Source: a virus. From it: a DNA stretch of 22,746 nt. The notes under the pieces are model-generated. The model was not told the origin of the DNA and did no database searches. It saw only the letters and a program-made list of their open reading frames with translations. The stretch spans positions 1-22,746 of the IMG/VR virus record IMGVR_UViG_3300046011_007256; one strand, 5' to 3'. The translations under genes were made by a program, and so were the position numbers. This document shows positions 9,667 through 16,352 of the stretch, piece by piece (positions within the stretch are counted from its first letter, which is position 1; each line of letters starts with the position of its first letter).

Positions 9667-10107
9667 ATGTGGTTATACAACGAACAAGTTATAAATTCAA
9701 TAGATGACATGCCTCTAGGTACTTTCGGTTTTATATACATTGTAAAACATGTTCCAAGCGGTAAAGCCTATTTGGGTAAGAAATCGTTATTTCATAACGT
9801 AAAGAAAAAATTAACAAAAAAAGAATTAGCAGAACAAACAGGACCTGGTAGAAAACCGATTTCAAAAGTGGTTCAAAAAGAATCGGATTGGAAAACGTAC
9901 TATGGATCTGCTAAACCTATTTTAGAACTCATTAAGGAAGGTAAACAAGAGGAATTTACTCGTGAGATTTTACAGTTTGTTTCTAATAAAAAACTTTTAA
10001 CTTACTATGAATGTAAATATTTATTTACAAATGGTGTATTAGAAAATTCGGATGGGTGGTATAATGATTCAATCCTTGGAAAATTCTACATAAGTGATTT
10101 TAAATAA
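9667..10107 (+). CDS. GIY-YIG-like endonuclease protein (stand-alone)
   Basis: A 146-residue protein with the two short strands of the GIY-YIG fold at residues about 20-37: G-F-I-Y, then a P-S-G-K spacer, then A-Y-L-G-K-K. A long Lys-rich insertion follows (about residues 38-75), then S-D-W-K-T-Y-Y-G-S, R-E-I-L, and a probable catalytic Glu in T-Y-Y-E-C-K-Y-L-F. The C-terminus, Y-N-D-S-I-L-G-K-F, also looks conserved. I recall this architecture in many T4-like phages as a putative endonuclease. It lacks the DNA-binding repeats of homing enzymes. It starts one base after the tail gene stop, in the same transcription unit. It could be a nicking or repair nuclease rather than a mobile element. 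Substrate and role are not determinable here. Confidence 0.6.
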   Translation: MWLYNEQVINSIDDMPLGTFGFIYIVKHVPSGKAYLGKKSLFHNVKKKLTKKELAEQTGPGRKPISKVVQKESDWKTYYGSAKPILELIKEGKQEEFTREILQFVSNKKLLTYYECKYLFTNGVLENSDGWYNDSILGKFYISDFK

Positions 10108-10140
10108 TTGACATTTTCGGTAAATTTTTTAATATTTATC
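10108..10140 (+). promoter_or_regulatory. Candidate promoter for the homing endonuclease gene
   Basis: TTGACA at 10108-10113, a perfect sigma-70 -35 box, is followed after 17 bases by AATATT at 10131-10136. The latter overlaps TATTTATC at 10133-10140, a one-base variant of the recurring window motif. The gap to the ATG at 10145 is only 4 bases, so any transcript would be almost leaderless. This is suggestive only in DNA this AT-rich. Confidence 0.35.
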
Positions 10141-10144
10141 ATTG

Positions 10145-10825
10145 ATGATAGGTATTTATAAAATTACAAACCCAAAAGGTAAAATATATATAGGTCAATC
10201 TACTAATATAGAAGATCGTTGGGAAAAAGGACACAAATATAATTCGGGAAGTGGTAAAAAATTTAAAAATTCTTTAAATAAGTACGGTTGGAAAAATCAT
10301 AAAAAAGAAATCCTTGAAGAATGTATAATAGAACATTTATCTGAAAGAGAAACATATTGGATTGAATATTACGATAGTTATAAAAAAGGACTTAATTCAA
10401 CATCAAAAGGAGGAATACAAGGTTATAAAGATGAACAATGGAGGAAAAACCACTCAAAAGGATTAAAAGGTAGAAAAGGAGTTTGGGAAGGTAAAACTCG
10501 TCCTGAACATAGTGCTTTTTTAAAAGAAAAGGGTTGTGGTTTATCTTATGAAAGAACTCAAGAACATAAAGACAATCTTTCTATAATGATGAAAGAAGTA
10601 TGGAAAAATAAAAAAGAAGAAATAAGTAAAAAAATTACACAAAATAAAATAGGAAAAGGACTTAAACCTATTATTTGTGATACTTTATTCGGAATGGAAT
10701 TTAAATCATTATCAGAAGCAAGTGAAGTTTTAAATCTAAATAAAGGTAACATATGTGAAGTTTTAAAAGGTAATAAAATTCATATTAAAGGATTTGTTTT
10801 TCGATATAAAGACTTTGTATCTTAA
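10145..10825 (+). CDS. GIY-YIG homing endonuclease (Seg/I-TevI type, NUMOD domains)
   Basis: A 226-residue protein from the ATG at 10145. The TTG three bases earlier is a less likely start. The nuclease domain opens with G3-I4-Y5 and I14-Y15-I16-G17. The expected catalytic Arg is at about residue 25 and the metal-binding Glu in S-E-R-E-T-Y-W-I (about residues 66-73). A Gly/Lys-rich region with G-R-K-G-x-W-E-G-K-T-R-P-E-H resembles NUMOD3. The C-terminal S-L-S-E-A-S-E-V-L-N-L-N-K-G-N-I segment, ending in G-F-V-F-R-Y-K, resembles NUMOD1/IENR1 DNA-binding helices. Such free-standing enzymes cut a related genome lacking the insert and spread by repair. It sits between the tail block and the small-protein block, with its own promoter-like sequence. 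The class is confident; the target site is unknown. Confidence 0.88.
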   Translation: MIGIYKITNPKGKIYIGQSTNIEDRWEKGHKYNSGSGKKFKNSLNKYGWKNHKKEILEECIIEHLSERETYWIEYYDSYKKGLNSTSKGGIQGYKDEQWRKNHSKGLKGRKGVWEGKTRPEHSAFLKEKGCGLSYERTQEHKDNLSIMMKEVWKNKKEEISKKITQNKIGKGLKPIICDTLFGMEFKSLSEASEVLNLNKGNICEVLKGNKIHIKGFVFRYKDFVS

Positions 10826-10836
10826 TTTTTTTTTTA

Positions 10837-10848
10837 TATATTTATAAT
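10837..10848 (+). promoter_or_regulatory. Candidate phage promoter, TATTTATA motif
   Basis: After the homing endonuclease and a T-run, TATTTATA lies at 10839-10846 within TATATATTTATAATAA, 14 bases before the ATG of the first FDLKK-leader protein. The leader is A-rich with no Shine-Dalgarno. Assigned by recurrence of the motif. Confidence 0.4.
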
Positions 10849-10860
10849 AAATAAAAAGAT

Positions 10861-11100
10861 ATGGATAATTTTGATTTAAAGAAATATTTAGTAGAAAATA
10901 GATTAAAGGAAACTACTTTAACCGAAGCTAAATATAATGAATTTATGTTAGAATGGATGGTTCCTGGGAAAGAATCTAATACACTAATGTCTAAAAATTT
11001 AAAAGAATTATTTAATTTTATTGATGAAAAAAATATAAAAGACTATACTGTTAAAGGATGGGATGGGAGAAAATGGGATACTTTAATTAGTAGTTTATAA
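10861..11100 (+). CDS. Small protein with FDLKK leader, putative internal head protein
   Basis: A 79-residue protein. The N-terminal 22 residues form an amphipathic leader (N-F-D-L-K-K-Y-L-V-E-N) followed by L20-T21-E22 before A23. This matches the (L/I)xE site cut by T4-type prohead proteases. The leader is nearly the same as those of the next gene and of the gene at 19474, while the bodies are unrelated. The remaining roughly 56 residues are helical and charged, with a W-D-G-R-K-W-D-T-L motif near the end. By analogy with T4 internal proteins, whose N-terminal targeting peptides are removed in the capsid, it may be packaged in the head. The body has no recognised family. Confidence 0.55.
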   Translation: MDNFDLKKYLVENRLKETTLTEAKYNEFMLEWMVPGKESNTLMSKNLKELFNFIDEKNIKDYTVKGWDGRKWDTLISSL

Positions 11101-11112
11101 CAAAACAAAAAT

Positions 11113-11316
11113 ATGAGCAATTTTGATTTAAAAAAATACTTAATAGAAAACAAGATTACTGCTAATTCTATTATCAAAGAGGATGTAAATAGTCTTTCTA
11201 AAGAACAAATGGAATTAATGAAAGGAATATATAATCTAGTTAAAAATTCATCAGTTACATATGAAGATGTAATAACTGTATTAGAAAATATGATTGATGT
11301 CTATAATGACAACTAA
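11113..11316 (+). CDS. Small protein with FDLKK leader, putative internal head protein
   Basis: A 67-residue protein beginning M-S-N-F-D-L-K-K-Y-L-I-E-N, closely matching the leader of the preceding gene at protein and DNA level. A possible processing site I21-K22-E23 precedes D24. The mature part would be only about 44 residues, helical and acidic (L-S-K-E-Q-M-E-L-M-K-G, then Y-E-D-V-I-T-V-L-E-N-M). It starts 12 bases after the previous stop with an A-rich leader, and a TTTATAA element overlaps that stop. Tandem arrangement with the previous gene suggests duplication of the leader with divergence of the cargo. No function is recognised. Confidence 0.5.
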   Translation: MSNFDLKKYLIENKITANSIIKEDVNSLSKEQMELMKGIYNLVKNSSVTYEDVITVLENMIDVYNDN

Positions 11317-11318
11317 AA

Positions 11319-11329
11319 ACATTTATAAA
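11319..11329 (+). promoter_or_regulatory. Candidate phage promoter, CATTTATA variant
   Basis: CATTTATA at 11320-11327, a one-base variant of the recurring TATTTATA element, lies 16 bases upstream of the ATG at 11344 and is followed by an A-rich, G-free leader. Function is inferred from recurrence. Confidence 0.35.
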
Positions 11330-11343
11330 AAATAAACAACAAA

Positions 11344-11709
11344 ATGAAAGATTTTATAAGAATGCAAAAACTAGCAGGTTTAATTACAGAAACCCAAGCT
11401 AATAAAATGTTAGAAAAAAGAGGTATGATCACACATAAAACCCCACAAGATTATGTATTATTAATTTGGGATGTAGAAAATGATGATATTATGAATCCTT
11501 CACTAAAAATGGTTTTTACATCAAATGATGAATCTAATTTAGACATACCTAAAGGACAATTAGCTGATTTAATACAAAATGAATTAGGAGAGGAAATTTC
11601 AACAGAGGATTTTGATATTGAGGGACCTATGAGTTATGATGAATTTAAAAATAACTACAAAATGACTATACCTGCTAAATTAATATATGGTATAGATGAT
11701 ACTATTTAA
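11344..11709 (+). CDS. Small acidic protein with MQKLAG-type leader
   Basis: A 121-residue acidic protein. The first 16 residues (F-I-R-M-Q-K-L-A-G-L-I-T-E) form a short amphipathic helix of a kind I recall at the N-termini of many small hypothetical proteins in Bacteroidota and aquatic phages. I14-T15-E16 is a possible prohead-protease-like site, although the following Thr is not the preferred small residue. The body (about residues 30-121) has alternating strands and helices (D-Y-V-L-L-I-W-D-V-E, then D-L-I-Q-N-E-L-G-E-E-I) and could be one compact alpha/beta domain. It is the last gene before a hairpin, so it may end the small-protein transcription unit. Function is unknown. Confidence 0.5.
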   Translation: MKDFIRMQKLAGLITETQANKMLEKRGMITHKTPQDYVLLIWDVENDDIMNPSLKMVFTSNDESNLDIPKGQLADLIQNELGEEISTEDFDIEGPMSYDEFKNNYKMTIPAKLIYGIDDTI

Positions 11710-11730
11710 TAAAGTAAAAAATATTTAGTT

Positions 11731-11755
11731 AAGCTTGGGAAACCAAGCTTTCTTT
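11731..11755 (+). terminator. Stem-loop with GAAA tetraloop, probable terminator or 5' UTR element of primase
   Basis: A perfect 8-bp stem (AAGCTTGG at 11731-11738, CCAAGCTT at 11743-11750) closes a GAAA (GNRA) tetraloop at 11739-11742 and is followed by TCTTT. This is the only convincing hairpin in the intergenic DNA of the window. It could be an intrinsic terminator, although the T-tract is short and broken. Alternatively it could be an RNA-stability or translation-control element in the primase leader, 13 bases before the ATG. Confidence 0.55.
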
Positions 11756-11763
11756 ATTACATT

Positions 11764-12702
11764 ATGGTTATGCTCAATCAACCACTGATTGCCTTAGTCA
11801 ATTCTGTATTAGGTAATGGTAAACCAACAGCAAGAGGTAACTACGCTTATAGTTGTCCATTCTGTAACCACCATAAACCTAAGTTAGAAATCAATTTTAC
11901 TGAAAACCAAAAAGGAGAGAATCCTTGGCATTGTTGGGCTTGTGATAAAAAGGGTAAAAAAATAATTCAAGTATTTAAACAAAAAACAGCCTCACCTGAA
12001 AAAATGGCTGAATTAAAAACCATTATTAAATATTTTAATCCTTACGATAAACAAGAAAATGTAATTGAAAAGGTTTCTTTACCTAAAGAATTTAAATCAT
12101 TAACCAATATTCAGAAATTAGACATTATAGGAAGACATGCTTTATCTTATGCCAAATCTAGAAACATTAGTGAAGAAGATATTTTAAAATACAATATTGG
12201 ATATTGTGAATCAGGACCTTACAAAAACACAATTATAATTCCTTCTTACAATGAAAATGGAGAATTAAATTATTTTACAGGTCGTTCATTTGAAAAAGAA
12301 ACTCAAAGAAAATATAAAAATCCAACAGTTTCTCGTAACATCATACCATTTGAAATATTTATAAATTGGGATTTGCCTATCATATTGTGTGAAGGACCAT
12401 TTGATGCCATTGCTATTAAGAGAAATGTTATTCCATTATTAGGTAAAAACATACAATCAAATTTGATGAAAAAGATTGTAATGTCTAGTGTAGAAAAAAT
12501 ATATATAGCTTTAGATAAAGATGCTCAAAAACAAGCTCTATCATTTTGTGAGCAATTGATGAATGAAGGTAAAGAAATTTATTTAGTAAATATGAAAGAT
12601 AAAGACCCAAGTGAAATGGGATTTGAACATTTTACTAAATTAATACAAGAAACAACTCCCCTAACATTTTCAGAATTGTTAGGAAAAAAGTTATCAATAT
12701 GA
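11764..12702 (+). CDS. DNA primase, T4 gp61-like (zinc finger plus Toprim)
   Basis: A 312-residue protein that should synthesise RNA primers for lagging-strand replication together with a helicase. A CHC2-like zinc-binding domain is visible: C31-P-F-C34 (with H36 and H37 nearby) and H56-C57-W-A-C60. Residues about 200-290 are a Toprim domain, with the catalytic Glu in L-C-E210-G-P-F-D-A and the D-x-D pair in A-L-D251-K-D253, followed by K-D-P-S-E. The length is close to that of T4 gp61. The start may be the ATG at 11764 or the one at 11770; neither has a Shine-Dalgarno. The stop overlaps the next gene as ATGA, coupling it to the nuclease. No helicase is in this window; in T4-like phages it is encoded separately. 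Confidence 0.85.
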   Translation: MVMLNQPLIALVNSVLGNGKPTARGNYAYSCPFCNHHKPKLEINFTENQKGENPWHCWACDKKGKKIIQVFKQKTASPEKMAELKTIIKYFNPYDKQENVIEKVSLPKEFKSLTNIQKLDIIGRHALSYAKSRNISEEDILKYNIGYCESGPYKNTIIIPSYNENGELNYFTGRSFEKETQRKYKNPTVSRNIIPFEIFINWDLPIILCEGPFDAIAIKRNVIPLLGKNIQSNLMKKIVMSSVEKIYIALDKDAQKQALSFCEQLMNEGKEIYLVNMKDKDPSEMGFEHFTKLIQETTPLTFSELLGKKLSI

Positions 12703-13481
12703 ATAAAAAAAGAAACATCAAACATGTAAACAACAGAATATTAGAAATTTCTGAAGATTATAAACAAATTACATTACCTGATTCTCGTTATTATAGAAGA
12801 AATGGTGAATATTATCCTTCTATAACTCACGTTTTAGGTTCTTACCCTAAAGGTAAACATTTTGAAGAATGGCTTAAAAATATGGGTCGTTCAGCTGACT
12901 ATATTGTTCGTAAAGCAGCCGAAGATGGAACCAAAGTTCATGAAATGATTGAAGAATATTTAGAAGGTAAAGAAATGAGTTTTCTAAATGAATGGGGTAA
13001 TCCTCAATACAACCCTGACATCTGGCAAATGTTTTTACGTTTTGTTGATTTCTGGGAAACATATAAACCTGAATTAATAGATCAAGAAATCCATTTATTT
13101 TCAGACACACTTAAAGTAGCAGGTACAACAGATTTGGTTTGTAAAATTAATAACGAACTTTGGATTATTGATCATAAAACATCAAACCATATTCAAACAA
13201 CTTATGAATTACAAGCAGCAGTTTATGCTCATTGTTATGAAGAGTGTTTTGGTGTTAAACCTGATCGTACTGGTATTTTATGGTTAAAATCAACAAAACG
13301 TAAAGGTTCAAAAGATAAAATGCAAGGTAAAGGATGGGAAATGATTTTGCCATCTCGTACACAAGAGGAAAACATTGAAATCTTTAAAACAGTAAAACGA
13401 TTATTTGATTTAGAAAACCCTAATGAGGCTCCTGTATTTACAGAATTTAAAACTACAGTAAAAAGAAATTTGGAAATATAA
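12699..13481 (+). CDS. PD-(D/E)XK nuclease, RecB/Cas4-like
   Basis: A 260-residue protein with the RecB-type nuclease signature in order. A possible upstream acidic residue lies in H-E-M-I-E-E (about residues 85-90). D145 is in A-G-T-T-D-L-V, D158-x-K160 is in W-I-I-D-H-K-T-S, and Q172-x-x-x-Y176 is in L-Q-A-A-V-Y. The N-terminal part (Y-Y-P-S-I-T-H-V-L, then W-L-K) resembles phage and Cas4-like exonucleases of this superfamily. It is probably an exonuclease acting in recombination, end processing or host DNA breakdown. Coupling by ATGA to the primase places it in replication or recombination. No recombinase partner is visible nearby. The family is confident, the specific role is not. Confidence 0.8.
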   Translation: MNKKRNIKHVNNRILEISEDYKQITLPDSRYYRRNGEYYPSITHVLGSYPKGKHFEEWLKNMGRSADYIVRKAAEDGTKVHEMIEEYLEGKEMSFLNEWGNPQYNPDIWQMFLRFVDFWETYKPELIDQEIHLFSDTLKVAGTTDLVCKINNELWIIDHKTSNHIQTTYELQAAVYAHCYEECFGVKPDRTGILWLKSTKRKGSKDKMQGKGWEMILPSRTQEENIEIFKTVKRLFDLENPNEAPVFTEFKTTVKRNLEI

Positions 13482-13492
13482 ACTCTTTTTCA

Positions 13493-13502
13493 TATATTTA
13501 TG
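13493..13502 (+). promoter_or_regulatory. Candidate phage promoter, TATTTATG variant
   Basis: TATTTATG at 13495-13502 sits in the short gap after the nuclease gene, 13 bases before the ATG of the P-loop kinase. It is a one-base variant of the recurring element at the same spacing as elsewhere. A T-run (CTTTTT) precedes it, without a stem. Confidence 0.35.
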
Positions 13503-13515
13503 ACAAATTGTTTCC

Positions 13516-14277
13516 ATGATTGGACTAGTCTCTCTATTAAAAGAAATACAAGGTAAACCCAAAGCTATTTTTATGGCAGGTCCAGCAGGATCAGGTAAAT
13601 CAACTGTTTCAAAACAATTAATCCCATCCAATTTTATAACAATAAATGTAGATGATACCTATGAGGAATTACTTAAATCCTCAGGCATTGGTATGAAGTT
13701 AGCTCAAATGTCACCTGATAAATTAAAAAAAGCAGGTGAATTAATGGGTCAAGCTAGAAAAACTACAGACGTTAAATTCCAAAACGCTACTAAAGATGCT
13801 AAAAATTTATTAATTGATAGCGTAGGAGGTTCACCAAAAACTTTATTAAAGAAAAAACAAGAATTAGAAGATTTAGGTTATGATACTTTGATGCTAATGA
13901 CTTATGTGTCGCCTATTACCTCACTAGAACGTAATATGAAGCGAGACAGATCATTGTTGCCGAGTATCGTGATTCGTTCTTGGCGTGATGTAAATAAAAG
14001 TATAGACACGTATAAACAAGTTTTTGGTAATGATTTTATATTATTAAATAATGACCTTAAAGATGCTGATAAAAGCTTTGATGAAGAATACATTTATAAA
14101 ACATACATTGAACCTTTAGGACAAATAGGTAAAGAAAAATCACCTGAGGAAAAAGCCAAATCAAAAGTAGAATCAGAAAAGATTTATTCAGATATAAAAC
14201 AATCTCTTAATAACCAACCAGAGTTTGATACATTAGAACAAGCACAACAAAAAATCACCAAATTTATAAACAAATGA
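13516..14277 (+). CDS. P-loop kinase (zeta-toxin / polynucleotide-kinase-like)
   Basis: A 253-residue protein with a clear Walker A at residues 22-30 (G-P-A-G-S-G-K-S-T), preceded by the strand A-I-F-M-A. A D-D-T-Y segment follows the second strand (N-V-D-D-T-Y), as in zeta-toxin and polynucleotide-kinase-like enzymes. An Arg-rich lid-like region around residues 133-155 (E-R-N-M-K-R-D-R, then R-S-W-R-D-V) fits ATP and phosphate handling. The C-terminal 50 residues are charged helix. The first 12 residues (L-V-S-L-L-K-E-I-Q) look like the short helical leaders of neighbouring genes. The substrate cannot be told from sequence: sugar nucleotide, nucleic acid end or protein are all possible. The stop overlaps the next start as ATGA. 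Confidence 0.7.
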   Translation: MIGLVSLLKEIQGKPKAIFMAGPAGSGKSTVSKQLIPSNFITINVDDTYEELLKSSGIGMKLAQMSPDKLKKAGELMGQARKTTDVKFQNATKDAKNLLIDSVGGSPKTLLKKKQELEDLGYDTLMLMTYVSPITSLERNMKRDRSLLPSIVIRSWRDVNKSIDTYKQVFGNDFILLNNDLKDADKSFDEEYIYKTYIEPLGQIGKEKSPEEKAKSKVESEKIYSDIKQSLNNQPEFDTLEQAQQKITKFINK

Positions 14278-14618
14278 AATTATTAGACTTACTAAAAGAA
14301 AGCGAATTAGAAAAAGATATTAAAGAAGGACCAGTAGATGAAATCGGAAAATTCTTTGTAGTTAAAAAACCTGGTAAAGGTGTAACCAAAGAAAGTATGG
14401 TATATGAAGCTACCGTATTCGATGAAATCAAAATGGAAGAAGTTAAAGGTGTTTACAAAAACAAATCTGAAGCTAACCGTCATGCAAATGATGCTCTTAA
14501 AGAATATGATATGATGATGAAAGAAGTTGAAGAAGCTATGAATGAATTTAGAGAAGCTAAAAAAGGCATCGACGAAAAGAAAAAATTAGCTAAAGAAAGA
14601 ATCCAAAAACTTAGATGA
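14274..14618 (+). CDS. Small helical charged protein with leader-like N-terminus
   Basis: A 114-residue, Lys/Glu-rich protein. Residues 1-18 form an amphipathic stretch (L-L-D-L-L-K-E-S-E-L) ending in I16-K17-E18 before G19, which fits the (L/I)xE/G processing pattern seen in neighbours. A short beta segment (F-F-V-V-K-K-P, then V-Y-E-A-T-V-F) is followed by a long C-terminal helix (about residues 65-114) that may form a coiled coil. Both ends overlap neighbouring genes as ATGA, so expression is linked to the kinase and the nucleotidyltransferase fusion. A TTTATAA element lies 4 bases before the start, inside the upstream gene. No family is recognised; an internal head or scaffold-like protein is one possibility. 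Confidence 0.55.
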   Translation: MKLLDLLKESELEKDIKEGPVDEIGKFFVVKKPGKGVTKESMVYEATVFDEIKMEEVKGVYKNKSEANRHANDALKEYDMMMKEVEEAMNEFREAKKGIDEKKKLAKERIQKLR

Positions 14619-15814
14619 TAGATTCTATTATAGAAATATTATTTGAAGAAGACTACTCAAAGAAAGTAATCATTTATGTGGGAGGATTTAAACCACCTAC
14701 TAAAGGACATTTTGAGGTAGTTAAAAATGCTTTAGAAGACTTTTCTGACGCAGATGAACTTATCATATATGTTGGAGGAGGTGTAAGGGATAATATTACT
14801 CAAGAAGAATCAATTAAAATATGGGACATTTATAAAAAATATCTTTCCCCAAAAGTTAAAATAGAACCATCTTTTTCACCAATCAAATCAGTTTTTGATT
14901 ACGCTAAACAAAACCCTGAAGAAGAAATTTATTGGGTATTAGGTGCTAGAGAAGGAAATGAAGGTGATTTAGCCGATATTGAAAACCGAACTAAATCTTT
15001 AGATAAATACCCTAATATTGTACTCAAAATAATTACCACTCCAGGTGGTGTTAGTGGAACTAAAGCAAGACAAGCTTTAAAATTAAAAGATAAAGAACAA
15101 TTTTTTGAACTAATCCCAGACATTGAAGAAAAAGAACAAATATGGGATATGGTTTCTCCTATTGTTAAAGAAGAAGAAATAATAGAAGTAGTAACAAATA
15201 CAGACATAATTTGTGATAATTGTGGTTGGGAATGGAAAATAGCAGATGGTGGAGATGATTTATATGTTTGCCACAAATGTGGACATGATAATAATCCTGA
15301 TTTAGAAGAAGCATCTGACCCACAAGCAGGTACAGCTTTGCCTTACGGTTCAGGTTTTGCTCCAGTAAAAGAAAAATCAGATCCTTTTGGATTAAACGAA
15401 TACGCAAAAACATTTGTAAAAGAAGTATTTGAAGAAACTTCAGATTTAAAAGAAAGTATTTTATCTTTATCAAAATATATGTTAAAGAATGGTCTAAACA
15501 TTAAGCCATTACCTAAAGTAAAATTTATAAACAATGATGAAGAAAATGCTTCTAAAATACTAGGTAAAACAGCTCATTACAACCCAGCCGATAAATCTAT
15601 TACGTTATATACTTTTGGTAGACATTCAAAAGATATTTTACGTTCATTTTCTCATGAAATGATTCATCACATGCAAAATTTAGAAGGTAGATTAAACAAT
15701 ATTACTACTACTAACACAAATGAGGATGGAGATTTACCTGAAATTGAAAAAGAAGCATACGAAAAAGGAAACATGATGTTACGTAACTGGGAGGATGGTA
15801 TAAAAAATGTATAG
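14615..15814 (+). CDS. Nucleotidyltransferase / zinc ribbon / zinc metallopeptidase fusion
   Basis: A 399-residue three-part protein. Residues 17-155 are a cytidylyltransferase-like nucleotidyltransferase: G23-G-F-K-P-P-T29-K-G-H32 is the (H/T)xGH motif, and V-S-G-T-K-A-R (about 146-152) matches the ISSTxxR motif, as in NMN adenylyltransferase or FAD synthetase relatives. Residues about 197-226 form a four-Cys zinc ribbon (C-D-N-C-G-W and C-H-K-C-G-H). Residues about 290-399 resemble a gluzincin: H347-E-M-I-H351 plus a probable third ligand in E-K-E380-A-Y-E. A linker with P-Y-G-S-G-F-A-P joins the parts. The N-terminal leader (I-I-E-I-L-F-E-E) has an LxE. The peptidase could process capsid cargo or act on host proteins; the transferase could serve NAD or cofactor metabolism. 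Substrates are unknown. Confidence 0.72.
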   Translation: MIDSIIEILFEEDYSKKVIIYVGGFKPPTKGHFEVVKNALEDFSDADELIIYVGGGVRDNITQEESIKIWDIYKKYLSPKVKIEPSFSPIKSVFDYAKQNPEEEIYWVLGAREGNEGDLADIENRTKSLDKYPNIVLKIITTPGGVSGTKARQALKLKDKEQFFELIPDIEEKEQIWDMVSPIVKEEEIIEVVTNTDIICDNCGWEWKIADGGDDLYVCHKCGHDNNPDLEEASDPQAGTALPYGSGFAPVKEKSDPFGLNEYAKTFVKEVFEETSDLKESILSLSKYMLKNGLNIKPLPKVKFINNDEENASKILGKTAHYNPADKSITLYTFGRHSKDILRSFSHEMIHHMQNLEGRLNNITTTNTNEDGDLPEIEKEAYEKGNMMLRNWEDGIKNV

Positions 15815-16352
15815 ACTTAAGTTAACAAACATATACAAACAAATTAAAGAGGAAGAAACAGCTACTCCTGGACCACAATACAAAATTTATTGTGATATGG
15901 ATGGAGTTTTAGCTGATTTTGATAAACGATTTAAAGATTTAAATCCTGAAAAATTATCAGCTGCTCAATACCAAACCAAATATGGTATAGAAAAGTTTTG
16001 GAATTTTATTGATGAAGAAAATAAAGTAAAATTTTGGGTTGGCATTCCTTGGATGCCAGACGGAAAACAACTTTGGGATTATATCAAAGACAAACAACCA
16101 ACTTTATTATCAGCCCCATCTAGAAAACCAGCTTCTCGTTTAGGAAAAAGATTATGGGTTAAAAACAACATTCCTGGAACTCCTTTAATTTTAGCAGCAG
16201 CTGATAAAAAACAGAATTATTCTGGAAGGAATAAAATACTTATCGACGACCGTCTTGACAACATTGAACAATGGGTATCACAAGGTGGGATAGGAATACT
16301 ACATAAAAATACACAAGATACAATACAACAACTAAAAAAATATGAAATATAA
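15807..16352 (+). CDS. HAD-superfamily hydrolase, 5'(3')-deoxyribonucleotidase-like
   Basis: A 181-residue protein. Motif I is Y-C-D30-M-D32-G-V-L-A-D-F-D, with the nucleophile Asp and the general acid Asp, in the form typical of NT5C-like deoxyribonucleotidases. L-L-S-A-P-S-R fits motif II (Ser), a Lys in A-A-D-K-K-Q fits motif III, and K-I-L-I-D-D-R-L-D-N-I-E-Q-W fits motif IV (acidic pair). The likely reaction is dephosphorylation of deoxynucleoside monophosphates, useful for pool adjustment or host nucleotide salvage. The first 24 residues precede the fold and resemble the leaders of its neighbours (L-T-N-I-Y-K-Q-I-K-E-E). It overlaps the upstream gene by 8 bases and the downstream gene by 11. 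Confidence 0.75.
   Translation: MYRLKLTNIYKQIKEEETATPGPQYKIYCDMDGVLADFDKRFKDLNPEKLSAAQYQTKYGIEKFWNFIDEENKVKFWVGIPWMPDGKQLWDYIKDKQPTLLSAPSRKPASRLGKRLWVKNNIPGTPLILAAADKKQNYSGRNKILIDDRLDNIEQWVSQGGIGILHKNTQDTIQQLKKYEI

Noticed and set aside
10142-10144. TTG at 10142 as start of the homing endonuclease
   Set aside because: An ATG follows immediately at 10145 and begins right before the GIY motif, as in the family.
10826-10836. Long T-run after the homing endonuclease as an intrinsic terminator
   Set aside because: No convincing GC-containing stem lies upstream, and T-runs are expected in this AT-rich DNA.
14929-15534. Antisense open frames opposite the nucleotidyltransferase fusion and similar minus-strand frames elsewhere
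   Set aside because: They lie wholly inside well-supported + strand genes, show low-complexity Leu/Ser/Phe-rich translations and have no promoter or family motif.
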